Assembly (NCBI GenBank): GCA_036564195.1
Contig: DATCLA010000263.1
Span: 1-6,242, forward strand
Length of the DNA stretch: 6,242 nucleotides
Source: DATCLA01 sp036564195
GTDB taxonomy: Bacteria; Bacillota; UBA4882; UBA8346
Direction: 5' to 3'
Numbering within the stretch: the stretch's first letter is position 1; each line of letters begins with the position of its first letter. Shown here piece by piece: positions 1 through 5,572 of this stretch. The notes beneath the pieces were generated by a model. It saw nothing but the letters and a program-made list of their open reading frames with translations, did not search any database and was not told the origin of the DNA. The translations under genes and the position numbers were made by a program.

Positions 1-400
1 GGCTAATCTCGATTGATTGAGTTTCTTCAGCCTCAAATTCAAAGGCCAAGTGTTCTATGGCTTTCCATGGTATGGTATGTTCACCGCAAGTAAAGATGTC
101 CACTGCAGCATAAGCTTGTTCCGGGCAGGTGTGAATGGTCAAGTGCGATTCGGAGATTACCACAACACCACTGACTCCCTGAAGTTCAAACTCGTGAAAT
201 AAACTTCCGATAATTTCGGCTCCGGCAGCCCGGGCGGCTGCCAGTAGGGAAGCTTCAATCTGTTTCGGATCATCGATTTTTGCCTGGTTACATTCCCATA
301 ACTCAGCCAACAACTGGGTACCGATTGGCCTGCCGAAGATGGTCCTTGAGACTCCTTTAATTTTAATTTTGATAACTTTAGTATGTTTGGCCAAAATCAT
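1..400 (-). CDS. speH: S-adenosylmethionine decarboxylase proenzyme (SpeH/SpeD type), 3' end cut by window
   Basis: This is the pyruvoyl enzyme that decarboxylates AdoMet to the aminopropyl donor used for spermidine synthesis in the cytoplasm. About 133 residues are visible from an ATG at 398-400, and the C-terminus lies beyond position 1. The core reads GTQLLAELWECN (about residues 27-38), QGVSGVVVISESHLTIHT (74-91) and AAVDIFTCGE (98-107). By family knowledge, self-cleavage occurs between Glu84 and Ser85 of the SESH motif, with Ser85 becoming the pyruvoyl group. His90 and Cys105 sit at the spacing of the catalytic His and Cys of bacterial SpeH. Oddities: the usual HTWPE is HTCPE here, and there is a Lys/Ile-rich N-terminal extension of about 24 residues before the point where most SpeH proteins begin. 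The SD before this ATG is weak (GGGA, 4 nt away). The gene diverges from the methyltransferase operon; other polyamine genes could follow to the left. Confidence 0.92.
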   Translation of the reverse strand, partial: MILAKHTKVIKIKIKGVSRTIFGRPIGTQLLAELWECNQAKIDDPKQIEASLLAAARAAGAEIIGSLFHEFELQGVSGVVVISESHLTIHTCPEQAYAAVDIFTCGEHTIPWKAIEHLAFEFEAEETQSIEIS

Positions 401-542
401 TTTATCCCGAAACTTTTTAACAAGAAAATTTATTGAAGACAAGGTTAAGGAAGCAAACCATGAGACCAGTAATGACAGTAAATGGGCGCTGTTCCCGGAA
501 AGTAGGGGCAGAATTGAGCGGAGTCTGCTCTTGATAGGATTA

Positions 543-571
543 TTGACGCATTACCATGGTAATGATAGAAT
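543..571 (+). promoter_or_regulatory. Sigma-A promoter of the methyltransferase-pseudouridine synthase operon, with palindromic spacer
   Basis: A TTGACG -35 box (543-548) and a TAGAAT -10 box (566-571) are separated by exactly 17 bp. Transcription should begin near 578, about 35 nt before the ATG at 613. The spacer contains the perfect palindrome CATTACCATGGTAATG (549-564), which could be an operator. This placement also argues against the upstream in-frame ATG codons at 556 and 562 as starts, since they lie inside the promoter. Confidence 0.65.
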
Positions 572-598
572 CAGTCCTGAAGTGTAAGATCGAAAAAA

Positions 599-605
599 TG
601 GGGAG
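599..605 (+). promoter_or_regulatory. Ribosome binding site deciding the methyltransferase start
   Basis: GGGGAG lies about 7 nt before the ATG at 613. The earlier in-frame ATG codons at 556, 562 and 598 have no comparable SD, so 613 is the chosen start. Confidence 0.75.
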
Positions 606-612
606 TTCGCTA

Positions 613-1479
613 ATGTTAGTTGCCACAGGGTGGAAGGATTATGAATTAATCGACGCCGGAGCGGGAGAACGTTTGGAACGTTGGGGCCAGATTATCCTGC
701 GTCGACCTGATCCCCAAGCATTATGGCCGAAATCAGCCAATGAAGCTATCTGGGAGGACGTCCATGGGTATTACCACCGTAGCAGTACCGGTGGGGGAAG
801 CTGGGAGTTTCGGAAGCAACTGCCCGAACAGTGGCTTGTTAAATATCATGCCTTTTCCTTTCGGATTAAATTAATGGGCTTCAAGCATACCGGACTCTTT
901 CCTGAACAGGCGGTCAACTGGGATTGGATGGTTGACCTGATCCGCAGGCACAGCGGACCGGTCCGGGTATTGAACCTGTTTGCTTATACCGGAGGAGCAT
1001 CAGTGGCTGCGGCTTATGCCGGAGCGGAGGTTTGTCATATCGATGCATCCAAAGGAATGGTTAACCTAGCCAAGGAGAATCTGGCCTTATCCAAGCTACG
1101 GGAGCGTCCGGTACGTTTTATTGTTGACGATGTCAGTAAATTTGTCCGGCGGGAACAGCGCCGGGGTCGGCAATATGAAGCAATTATCATGGATCCGCCT
1201 TCCTATGGCCGTGGCCCGGCGGGCGAGATTTGGAAGATCGAAGATGAGTTATTTGCTTTATTAAAGGATTGCATCCAAATTATGGCACCAAAACCATTGT
1301 TCTTTTTAATCAATTCTTATAAAACCGGGCTGGCCCCAACGGTGATTCAAAACATGCTGACTTTAGCCATGGACGGAAAATACCGGGGAACTGCAGTAGT
1401 GGATGAGATTGGACTGCCGGTGACAGTTACCAAACTGGTGTTGCCTTGCGGTGCCAGTTGTCGGTGGGAAGCGCAATGA
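613..1479 (+). CDS. Class I SAM-dependent methyltransferase, RlmI-like (probable rRNA/RNA methyltransferase)
   Basis: A 288-residue cytoplasmic protein that probably transfers a methyl group from AdoMet to RNA. The Rossmann-fold AdoMet site is clear: motif I VLNLFAYTGGAS at about 119-130, an acidic residue closing strand 2 in HIDAS (Asp144), the DD pair at 172-173, and the catalytic-loop motif DPPSYGRG at 194-201. The order and wording of these motifs resemble the RlmI/RlmK-type methyltransferase family (the C5-cytosine 23S rRNA group). The N-terminal part (WKDYELIDAG...LERWGQIILRRPDPQ) lacks an obvious PUA domain, so the exact substrate is open. The start at 613 is favoured by a GGGGAG SD and by the promoter lying at 543-571. 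The stop overlaps the next start as ATGA, indicating translational coupling to a pseudouridine synthase; this supports an RNA-modification role. Confidence 0.85.
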   Translation: MLVATGWKDYELIDAGAGERLERWGQIILRRPDPQALWPKSANEAIWEDVHGYYHRSSTGGGSWEFRKQLPEQWLVKYHAFSFRIKLMGFKHTGLFPEQAVNWDWMVDLIRRHSGPVRVLNLFAYTGGASVAAAYAGAEVCHIDASKGMVNLAKENLALSKLRERPVRFIVDDVSKFVRREQRRGRQYEAIIMDPPSYGRGPAGEIWKIEDELFALLKDCIQIMAPKPLFFLINSYKTGLAPTVIQNMLTLAMDGKYRGTAVVDEIGLPVTVTKLVLPCGASCRWEAQ

Positions 1480-2168
1480 CGGTACAGCCCGTTACAGTCC
1501 TTTATGAAGATAATCATTTGCTGGTAGTAGTCAAGCCGATTAATCTACCGGTTCAGAGTGATCGAAGCGGGAGTGCTGATTTGCTCAATTTGCTCCGGGC
1601 GGATCTGAAAAAACGCTATCAAAAACCGGGTAATGTCTTTGTCGGTCTGGTGCATCGGTTAGACCGACCGGTCGGGGGAGTGATGGTCTTTGCTAAGACT
1701 TCTAAGGCAGCGGCCCGGTTGTCAGAGTTAATTCGCACCCGGAATTTTAAAAAGACCTATTATGCGGTGGCCAGGGGAGTCTTGCCGTCCCGGTGCGGCT
1801 GCTTGAGCCATTATCTGAAAAAAGAGGAAACCACCAATACAGTTAAGGTAGTAGCACCATCCGAACCGGGAGCGAAAGAAGCAATTCTTAATTATCAGGT
1901 ACTGGAGACTAGGGAAGAATTAAGTTTAATCAGGGTTGATCTGGTGACAGGGCGGCCTCACCAGATCCGGGTCCAGTTGGCAGCGGTAGGAACCCCGTTG
2001 TGCGGGGATCAAAAATATGGTCATCATGTAAATTGTCCGGGACAACAAATCGCTTTATGGGCCGGGCAGATTGAATTTAAACATCCTACCCGGCCGGAGT
2101 TAATGCGGTTCACCTGCAAGCCACCGCAGAACGATTATCCCTGGAGTTTATTTGCGCTGTTTAAATAA
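1476..2168 (+). CDS. RluA-family RNA pseudouridine synthase without S4 domain
   Basis: A 230-residue enzyme that isomerises uridine to pseudouridine in rRNA or tRNA. The N-terminus VLYEDNHLLVVVKPINLPVQ (about 8-27) is the usual RluA-family opening. HRLDRPVGGVMVFAKT carries the catalytic Asp63. GRPHQIRVQL (159-168) is the conserved C-terminal motif, followed by GDQKYG. There is no S4 RNA-binding domain ahead of the catalytic domain, so it belongs with the short RluA/TruC-like members; the target nucleotide cannot be read from sequence. The ATG at 1476 overlaps the upstream TGA (1477-1479) and has a GGTGGGA SD 6-7 nt before it. A TTG at 1446 is in frame but has no such support. The gene ends 4 bp from the stop of the convergent corA-like gene. 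Confidence 0.92.
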   Translation: MTVQPVTVLYEDNHLLVVVKPINLPVQSDRSGSADLLNLLRADLKKRYQKPGNVFVGLVHRLDRPVGGVMVFAKTSKAAARLSELIRTRNFKKTYYAVARGVLPSRCGCLSHYLKKEETTNTVKVVAPSEPGAKEAILNYQVLETREELSLIRVDLVTGRPHQIRVQLAAVGTPLCGDQKYGHHVNCPGQQIALWAGQIEFKHPTRPELMRFTCKPPQNDYPWSLFALFK

Positions 2169-2172
2169 TAAT

Positions 2173-3150
2173 TTAAAACATCCGACGCCGCCGCAACAGC
2201 ACCACTGCAACTACCGAAAGGACCATCGAAATACCGAGGGTAAATACAAAGGCGTAGGGGGAATGTTGCATCGGGACTGCGACATTCATTCCAAAAAAGC
2301 TGGCGACCATGGTCGGTAAAGCCATTACGATCGTCACTGAAGTGAGAAATTTCATGACAATATTTAGATTGTTAGAGATTACCGAAGCAAAAGCATCCAT
2401 CATGCCGCTTAAGATGTTACTGTAGGTTTCGGCCATCTCAATGGCTTGTTTATTTTCGGTGATTACATCTTCTAGCAGTTCTTCATCATCCGGGTACATC
2501 TTGAGAATCTGTGAGGTTAACTGCAAGTCCGGATCGAACTTGAGTAAATGTGACTTTAACAGTTTTTCCATTACAATTTCGTTGGCACGTAATGATGTGA
2601 TGAAGTAAACCAGGCTCTTTTCCAAATTGAGCAATTTGATCAGTTCTTCATTTTCCATCGATCGGTGCAACTGATTCTCGATCATGCTGGATTTTTTATC
2701 AATCTGTTTTAAGAAACGCAGGTAGAAATAAGCAGTAACAAAGAGAATCTGTAACACAAAACGAGTCCTTTTAAAGGTACAAAAAGTTCGTTGGCGGGCA
2801 GCCTCAAACTCCTTTAAAATTAAGTTTTCCTTGAGACAGACTGTGACTACGTTATTTTCACAGACAATAATTGCTAATGGTATCGTGTCGTAGACTAACC
2901 GGGCGCTTTCTTCACTATAAACCGGTATATTAATTAAGATTAATAATTGATTGTCTTCGATTTCAATTCGGGAACGTTCTTCTTCATCCAAGGCGGCTTT
3001 TAAAAGATCGCTGTTAATATGAAGTGCGGCAGAAACCTGGTTTAACTCAGACTCGGTAGGGTTGATTAAGTTTACCCAGGCTCCTTTTTCGGCAATATTT
3101 TCGATGGTGATTAGTTGTCCGTCATCCACGGTTAAAAATGTTTTGAGCAT
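2173..3150 (-). CDS. corA: CorA-family magnesium/divalent-cation transporter
   Basis: A 325-residue inner-membrane channel protein of the CorA (MIT) family, which forms pentamers carrying Mg2+ or related divalent cations. The large N-terminal cytoplasmic part starts MLKTFLTVDDGQ and is followed by a long charged helical region (about 115-265). Two hydrophobic helices close the protein, at about 266-286 and 300-319, with the signature GMN selectivity motif at 287-289 (SFFGMNV). The residue before GMN is Phe where many members have Tyr. The short basic tail RRRRMF fits a cytoplasmic C-terminus. The start is the ATG at 3148-3150, preceded by AAAGGAG with 9-nt spacing; the in-frame TTG at 3157-3159 touches the SD itself and is rejected. 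Its own promoter and a roughly 230-nt structured leader lie upstream. Transport of Co2+ or Ni2+ instead of Mg2+ cannot be excluded. Confidence 0.93.
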   Translation of the reverse strand: MLKTFLTVDDGQLITIENIAEKGAWVNLINPTESELNQVSAALHINSDLLKAALDEEERSRIEIEDNQLLILINIPVYSEESARLVYDTIPLAIIVCENNVVTVCLKENLILKEFEAARQRTFCTFKRTRFVLQILFVTAYFYLRFLKQIDKKSSMIENQLHRSMENEELIKLLNLEKSLVYFITSLRANEIVMEKLLKSHLLKFDPDLQLTSQILKMYPDDEELLEDVITENKQAIEMAETYSNILSGMMDAFASVISNNLNIVMKFLTSVTIVMALPTMVASFFGMNVAVPMQHSPYAFVFTLGISMVLSVVAVVLLRRRRMF

Positions 3151-3378
3151 ACTGGCCAACTCCTTTCGGGCGTAAGATTAGGGATGGTTCTTACTCTTAG
3201 GCTCAGTTTGGCTCCTCCAAAATCCGTAAACTTCGGGGCAACCAAAAGTTAACGAAGCATACGGTGAGATCTGAAAGTTCGGCTAAACGGACAGCCAAGA
3301 ATAAGAACCTTAATAGTTTTAGGGCAACTACCGTCGCCTTCCATCATTCTCACCTGCCTCTTAAAGTATTTACATTCT
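3151..3378 (-). ncRNA. Structured 5' leader of corA-like gene, candidate riboswitch or cis-regulatory RNA
   Basis: Between the predicted TSS (about 3378) and the corA start there are about 228 nt without a gene. Read on the minus strand, they fold as follows. First comes a hairpin GGCGAC-GGTA-GTTGCC (3338-3323) with a GNRA-type loop. Then a long helix pairs GGTTCTTATTCTTGGCT (3309-3293) with AGCCTAAGAGTAAGAACC (3203-3186), broken only by one bulge and one G-U pair. It encloses about 89 nt in which TCCGT/ACGGA (3291-3287 with 3227-3223) and AACTT/AAGTT (3279-3275 with 3233-3229) can stack further. GGTGAGA (3354-3348), outside the helix, is complementary to TCTCACC (3269-3263) inside it, which would make a pseudoknot. 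I see no M-box, yybP-ykoY, NiCo or cobalamin signatures. There is no T-run terminator, so any control is more likely at translation. Confidence 0.55.
3160..3166 (-). promoter_or_regulatory. Ribosome binding site of the corA-like gene
   Basis: AAAGGAG on the minus strand, 9 nt before the ATG at 3150. It fixes the start and lies at the 3' end of the structured leader, where it could be regulated by folding. Confidence 0.8.
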
Positions 3379-3384
3379 TCATTT

Positions 3385-3414
3385 AATATACTCTTTTCAG
3401 CTTTAGGATGTCAA
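3385..3414 (-). promoter_or_regulatory. Sigma-A promoter of the corA-like gene
   Basis: On the minus strand a perfect TTGACA -35 box (3414-3409) is followed after 18 bp by TATATT (3390-3385), giving a TSS near 3378. It diverges from the tRNA promoter about 100 bp away. Confidence 0.7.
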
Positions 3415-3477
3415 CAAAATTAAGGCTAATGTCATGTTTAAATTGTTAGCAGTGAGGGATTGGGGGAATATTTGGCG

Positions 3478-3495
3478 CCATTATTATAATAATGG
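3478..3495. repeat. Perfect 18-bp AT-rich palindrome between divergent promoters
   Basis: CCATTATTA immediately followed by TAATAATGG, with no spacer. It ends 18 bp upstream of the tRNA operon -35 box and lies about 64 bp upstream of the corA -35 box. It could be a protein-binding operator or act as an AT-rich upstream element; no regulator is identified. Confidence 0.6.
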
Positions 3496-3513
3496 TTACT
3501 GGCAAATAGGCAC

Positions 3514-3542
3514 TTGACTTTAGACGCAGCTTAGGTTATAAT
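3514..3542 (+). promoter_or_regulatory. Strong sigma-A promoter of the tRNA operon
   Basis: TTGACT (3514-3519), a 17-bp spacer, and consensus TATAAT (3537-3542). The expected TSS near 3549 leaves a very short 5' leader before the first tRNA at 3558, as is typical for stable RNA operons. Confidence 0.85.
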
Positions 3543-3557
3543 CAACAATGCAGTTGC

Positions 3558-3634
3558 GGTCGCGTGGCTCAGTCGGTTAGAGCGCTGCGTTCACATCGCA
3601 GAGGTCACTGGTTCGAGTCCAGTCGCGACCACCA
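3558..3634 (+). tRNA. tRNA-Val (anticodon CAC), CCA encoded
   Basis: A complete cloverleaf: acceptor GGTCGCG/CGCGACC, D stem GCTC/GAGC, anticodon stem CTGCG/CGCAG around loop TTCACAT (anticodon CAC, reads GUG), T stem ACTGG/CCAGT with loop TTCGAGT, discriminator A and encoded CCA. It is first in a three-tRNA operon. Confidence 0.97.
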
Positions 3635-3640
3635 TTATTT

Positions 3641-3718
3641 GGAGCCGTAGTGTAGCCGGTTTAACATGCCAGCCTGTCACGCTGGAGATCGCGGGTTCGA
3701 GTCCCGTCGGCTCCGCCA
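3641..3718 (+). tRNA. tRNA-Asp (anticodon GTC), CCA encoded
   Basis: Acceptor GGAGCCG/CGGCTCC, D stem GTGT/ACAT, anticodon stem CCAGC/GCTGG around loop CTGTCAC (anticodon GTC), T stem GCGGG/CCCGT, discriminator G as expected for tRNA-Asp, and CCA. It lies 6 nt after tRNA-Val. Confidence 0.97.
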
Positions 3719-3725
3719 TTACCAT

Positions 3726-3801
<76 letters not shown>

Positions 3802-3818
3802 TGATAGTGATAATAATT

Positions 3819-3850
3819 AATCCCATTCAGATGAGTGGGGTTTTTATTTT
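3819..3850 (+). terminator. Intrinsic terminator of the tRNA operon
   Basis: Stem CCCATTC (3822-3828) and GAGTGGG (3833-3839) with one G-U pair and loop AGAT, followed by TTTTTATTTT (3841-3850). It starts 18 nt after the tRNA-Phe CCA end. Confidence 0.85.
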
Positions 3851-3940
3851 AGGAATGTCCAGTTTTATGGAAAATTTTGGGGGAGATTAATTGCCACTTT
3901 AAGGCCTTTTATATTTTGCAGTAGGGCTTGCTAAAACGAA

Positions 3941-4038
3941 CCCAGCGTAACTAGGTGTAACACATCAGTAACAGTTATATGTTAAATTACCATTGTAAAA
4001 ACACTACAGGTTACTCAAGCACTGTAACGATGCTGGGG
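3941..4038. repeat. Imperfect long inverted repeat in the tRNA-acetyltransferase gap
   Basis: Outer arms CCCAGC (3941-3946) and GCTGGG (4032-4037), and inner arms AGTAAC (3967-3972) and GTTACT (4010-4015), are in register with partial matching between them. A competing local pair GTTAC/GTAAC (4010-4014 with 4024-4028) also exists. No coding region is apparent in 3851-4284. Origin unknown; a decayed miniature element or a structured transcript are possibilities. Confidence 0.4.
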
Positions 4039-4054
4039 TAGAAACAAGCTTAGT

Positions 4055-4078
4055 GTAGCAATATCGCCATATTGCTAC
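4055..4078. repeat. Perfect 10-bp hairpin
   Basis: GTAGCAATAT (4055-4064), loop CGCC, ATATTGCTAC (4069-4078). There is no T-run on either side, so an intrinsic terminator is unlikely. It sits between two other inverted repeats. Confidence 0.6.
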
Positions 4079-4091
4079 TTACATATATATC

Positions 4092-4156
4092 ATAATCAGG
4101 TCATGATACTAAAAGGTTGATTTTGGGCTTTCCTTTTAATATTGTGACCTGATTAT
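4092..4156. repeat. Long near-perfect inverted repeat (25-bp arms)
   Basis: Arms 4092-4116 and 4132-4156 pair at 24 of 25 positions, two of them G-U on the plus strand. The outer 12 bp, ATAATCAGGTCA and TGACCTGATTAT, are perfect. The inner end is AAAAGG/CCTTTT around a 15-nt loop. Only TTTT follows on the plus strand, so it is at best a weak terminator. It could be a miniature inverted-repeat element or a processing or terminator hairpin ahead of the acetyltransferase gene. Confidence 0.6.
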
Positions 4157-4254
4157 TTTATGGGAGATTGTTGCAGAATAAATATACGAAAATTTTATAG
4201 CTTTAAGGTTAAGGCTAAAGGAATATTATTGCTTACGCCGAATAAAACTTACTG

Positions 4255-4260
4255 TATAAA
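4255..4260 (+). promoter_or_regulatory. Possible -10 box of the acetyltransferase-sfsA operon
   Basis: TATAAA lies 24 nt before the ATG at 4285. The best -35 is poor (TTACGC at 4233-4238, 16-bp spacing), so the assignment is weak. Confidence 0.3.
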
Positions 4261-4284
4261 TATTCGTGGAAAGCAGGCGAACCC

Positions 4285-4740
4285 ATGATAATTTTTAGAA
4301 AGGCTAAAATGCAGGATGTGGAGAGACTTCATGAATTAATCAATGCTTTTGCTGACAAGGGTCTGATGTTGCCCCGGTCGCTAAATATGATGTATGAGGC
4401 TTTACGTGAATTTACACTGGTAGAGGATGATGGGGTTTTAGTTGGGGCAGGGGGCTTACATGTAACCTGGGATAATCTGGCTGAAATTCGTGCTTTAGCA
4501 ATTAAAGAGGAGTATCAGGGAAAGGGCCTCGGCAAACAGTTGATTGAAAAATTACTGCAGGAGGCGCTGGAACTCGGAATTAACCGGGTATTTGCCCTGA
4601 CTTACCAAGGAGAATTCTTTAAAAGTTGCGGTTTCCATGAGGTTCCTAAAGAACAGATGCCCCATAAGGTCTGGAAGGAGTGTATTAACTGTCCTAAATT
4701 CCCCAATTGTGATGAAACGACGATGTTACGGATTTTATGA
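4285..4740 (+). CDS. GNAT N-acetyltransferase, short ArgA (N-acetylglutamate synthase) type
   Basis: A 151-residue single-domain GNAT protein. The acetyl-CoA loop Q-G-K-G-L-G is at 78-83 (YQGKGLGKQL), after the strand AEIRALAI (66-73). The FFKSCGF motif (111-117) is the usual GNAT C-terminal strand-turn. The N-terminal MLPRS (28-32) and the ending PHKVWKECINCPKFPNCDE (126-144) are the wording I associate with short ArgA-like enzymes, which acetylate glutamate in the first step of arginine synthesis. No arginine gene is visible nearby, so that role is inferred from family resemblance only. Cys133, Cys136 and Cys142 form a cluster near the C-terminus that might bind a metal. The ATG at 4285 has only a weak SD (AGGCGA). 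The stop overlaps the sfsA start as ATGA. Confidence 0.82.
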   Translation: MIIFRKAKMQDVERLHELINAFADKGLMLPRSLNMMYEALREFTLVEDDGVLVGAGGLHVTWDNLAEIRALAIKEEYQGKGLGKQLIEKLLQEALELGINRVFALTYQGEFFKSCGFHEVPKEQMPHKVWKECINCPKFPNCDETTMLRIL

Positions 4741-5429
4741 TCATGCAATACCACAGTATTAAACCTGCCGTATTTTGGGAACGACCGAATCGCTTCACAG
4801 CTCGGGTGCTGGTAGACGGAGCCGTTACTACGGTGCATATGAAAAATACCGGCCGCTGCCGCGAGCTTTTACAACCGGGGGCAGCGGTTATTTTGGAAGA
4901 AGCCAGTCATCCCGGACGGAAAACCCGGTATTCGCTAGTTGCGGTTTACAAAGGGAAAATGCTGGTCAATATTGACTCTCAAGCCCCCAATCAGGTAGTT
5001 TTTGAAGGATTGCAAACGGGAGCACTACCGGAATTCAGTAAATTAAAACATCTGGCTCGTGAAGTTAGTTTTGGTAATTCCCGTTTTGATCTATATTATG
5101 AGACCGGTAAGAAACAAGGTTTTATCGAAGTCAAAGGTGTAACCTTAGAGCGGGAGAGGGTGGCGTTGTTTCCGGATGCCCCAACGGAAAGAGGGTCAAA
5201 ACACCTGTTGGAGTTGGGTGAAGCTGTTCGTATGGGCTACGAGGGGTGCATCTTCTTTTTGATTCAGATGCGAGGTCCGGTCTGTTTTCAACCCAATACG
5301 GCAATGGATCCTAAATTCACAGCCGCACTGCGTTTGGCTAAAGAAACCGGGGTCAGGGTGCTGGCTTACGATGCTGTAGTTACAGCGGATGGACTGGTTT
5401 TGGGCAGTCCGGTGCCGGTAGCGATCTGA
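4737..5429 (+). CDS. sfsA: SfsA family protein (DNA/RNA nuclease, sugar fermentation stimulation homolog)
   Basis: A 230-residue protein of the usual SfsA length. Family signatures are in order: RPNRF (16-20), VHMKNTGRCRELL (33-45), VNIDSQAPN (77-85), RFDLYYE...GFIEVKGVTLE (116-138) and FPDAPTERGSKHLLEL (145-160), then FFLIQ (173-177). Asp118 with the E-V-K at 131-133 gives the PD-(D/E)xK-like arrangement behind the nuclease assignment. The E. coli founder was first described as a maltose-metabolism effect, and its cellular role is still unclear. The ATG at 4737 overlaps the acetyltransferase stop by 4 nt, implying translational coupling; the ATG at 4743 is an alternative two codons in. No clear intrinsic terminator follows directly. 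Confidence 0.95.
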   Translation: MIMQYHSIKPAVFWERPNRFTARVLVDGAVTTVHMKNTGRCRELLQPGAAVILEEASHPGRKTRYSLVAVYKGKMLVNIDSQAPNQVVFEGLQTGALPEFSKLKHLAREVSFGNSRFDLYYETGKKQGFIEVKGVTLERERVALFPDAPTERGSKHLLELGEAVRMGYEGCIFFLIQMRGPVCFQPNTAMDPKFTAALRLAKETGVRVLAYDAVVTADGLVLGSPVPVAI

Positions 5430-5432
5430 CCT

Positions 5433-5448
5433 GTTAATGTACATTAAC
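5433..5448. repeat. Perfect 16-bp palindrome just after sfsA
   Basis: GTTAATGT followed directly by ACATTAAC, starting 3 bp after the sfsA stop codon. With no loop and no T-run it looks more like a protein site than a terminator; no regulator is known. Confidence 0.55.
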
Positions 5449-5510
5449 TGGATTAATTGGTTATTAATGGTAATGCCCTGACGGTGTTAGGAATACGGTT
5501 AGACTAATAC

Positions 5511-5568
5511 CGGTTATGAGGCGAAATACTGGCTTGTTCAATTTAAAATATGGCCTACTTTATAACCG
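5511..5568. repeat. Short imperfect inverted repeat
   Basis: CGGTTAT (5511-5517) with ATAACCG (5562-5568), and AGGC (5519-5522) with GCCT (5553-5556). It directly precedes the longer inverted repeat at 5573. Function unknown. Confidence 0.35.
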
Positions 5569-5572
5569 ATCA

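Noticed and set aside
339..587. Plus-strand open frame of 82 codons starting in the speH 5' region
   Set aside because: Its start is antisense to the well-supported speH N-terminus and it runs through the promoter at 543-571; no SD and no recognisable protein.
556..612. Longer methyltransferase start at ATG 556 or 562
   Set aside because: These codons lie inside the TTGACG/TAGAAT promoter and lack an SD, whereas ATG 613 has GGGGAG at good spacing and gives the expected N-terminus.
3151..3378. M-box (ykoK) magnesium riboswitch upstream of corA
   Set aside because: The conserved blocks expected for M-box (the GCTGCTGCCC and GGGTCAACAG regions) are absent, so the leader is reported as unassigned.
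4055..4078. Intrinsic terminator
   Set aside because: The hairpin is perfect but has no T-run on either strand.
4602..4838. 78-codon minus-strand frame over the acetyltransferase/sfsA junction
   Set aside because: Antisense to two well-supported genes with family motifs; no family resemblance or SD of its own.
5196..5444. 82-codon minus-strand frame over the sfsA 3' end
   Set aside because: Shadow of sfsA; low-complexity translation with no motif.
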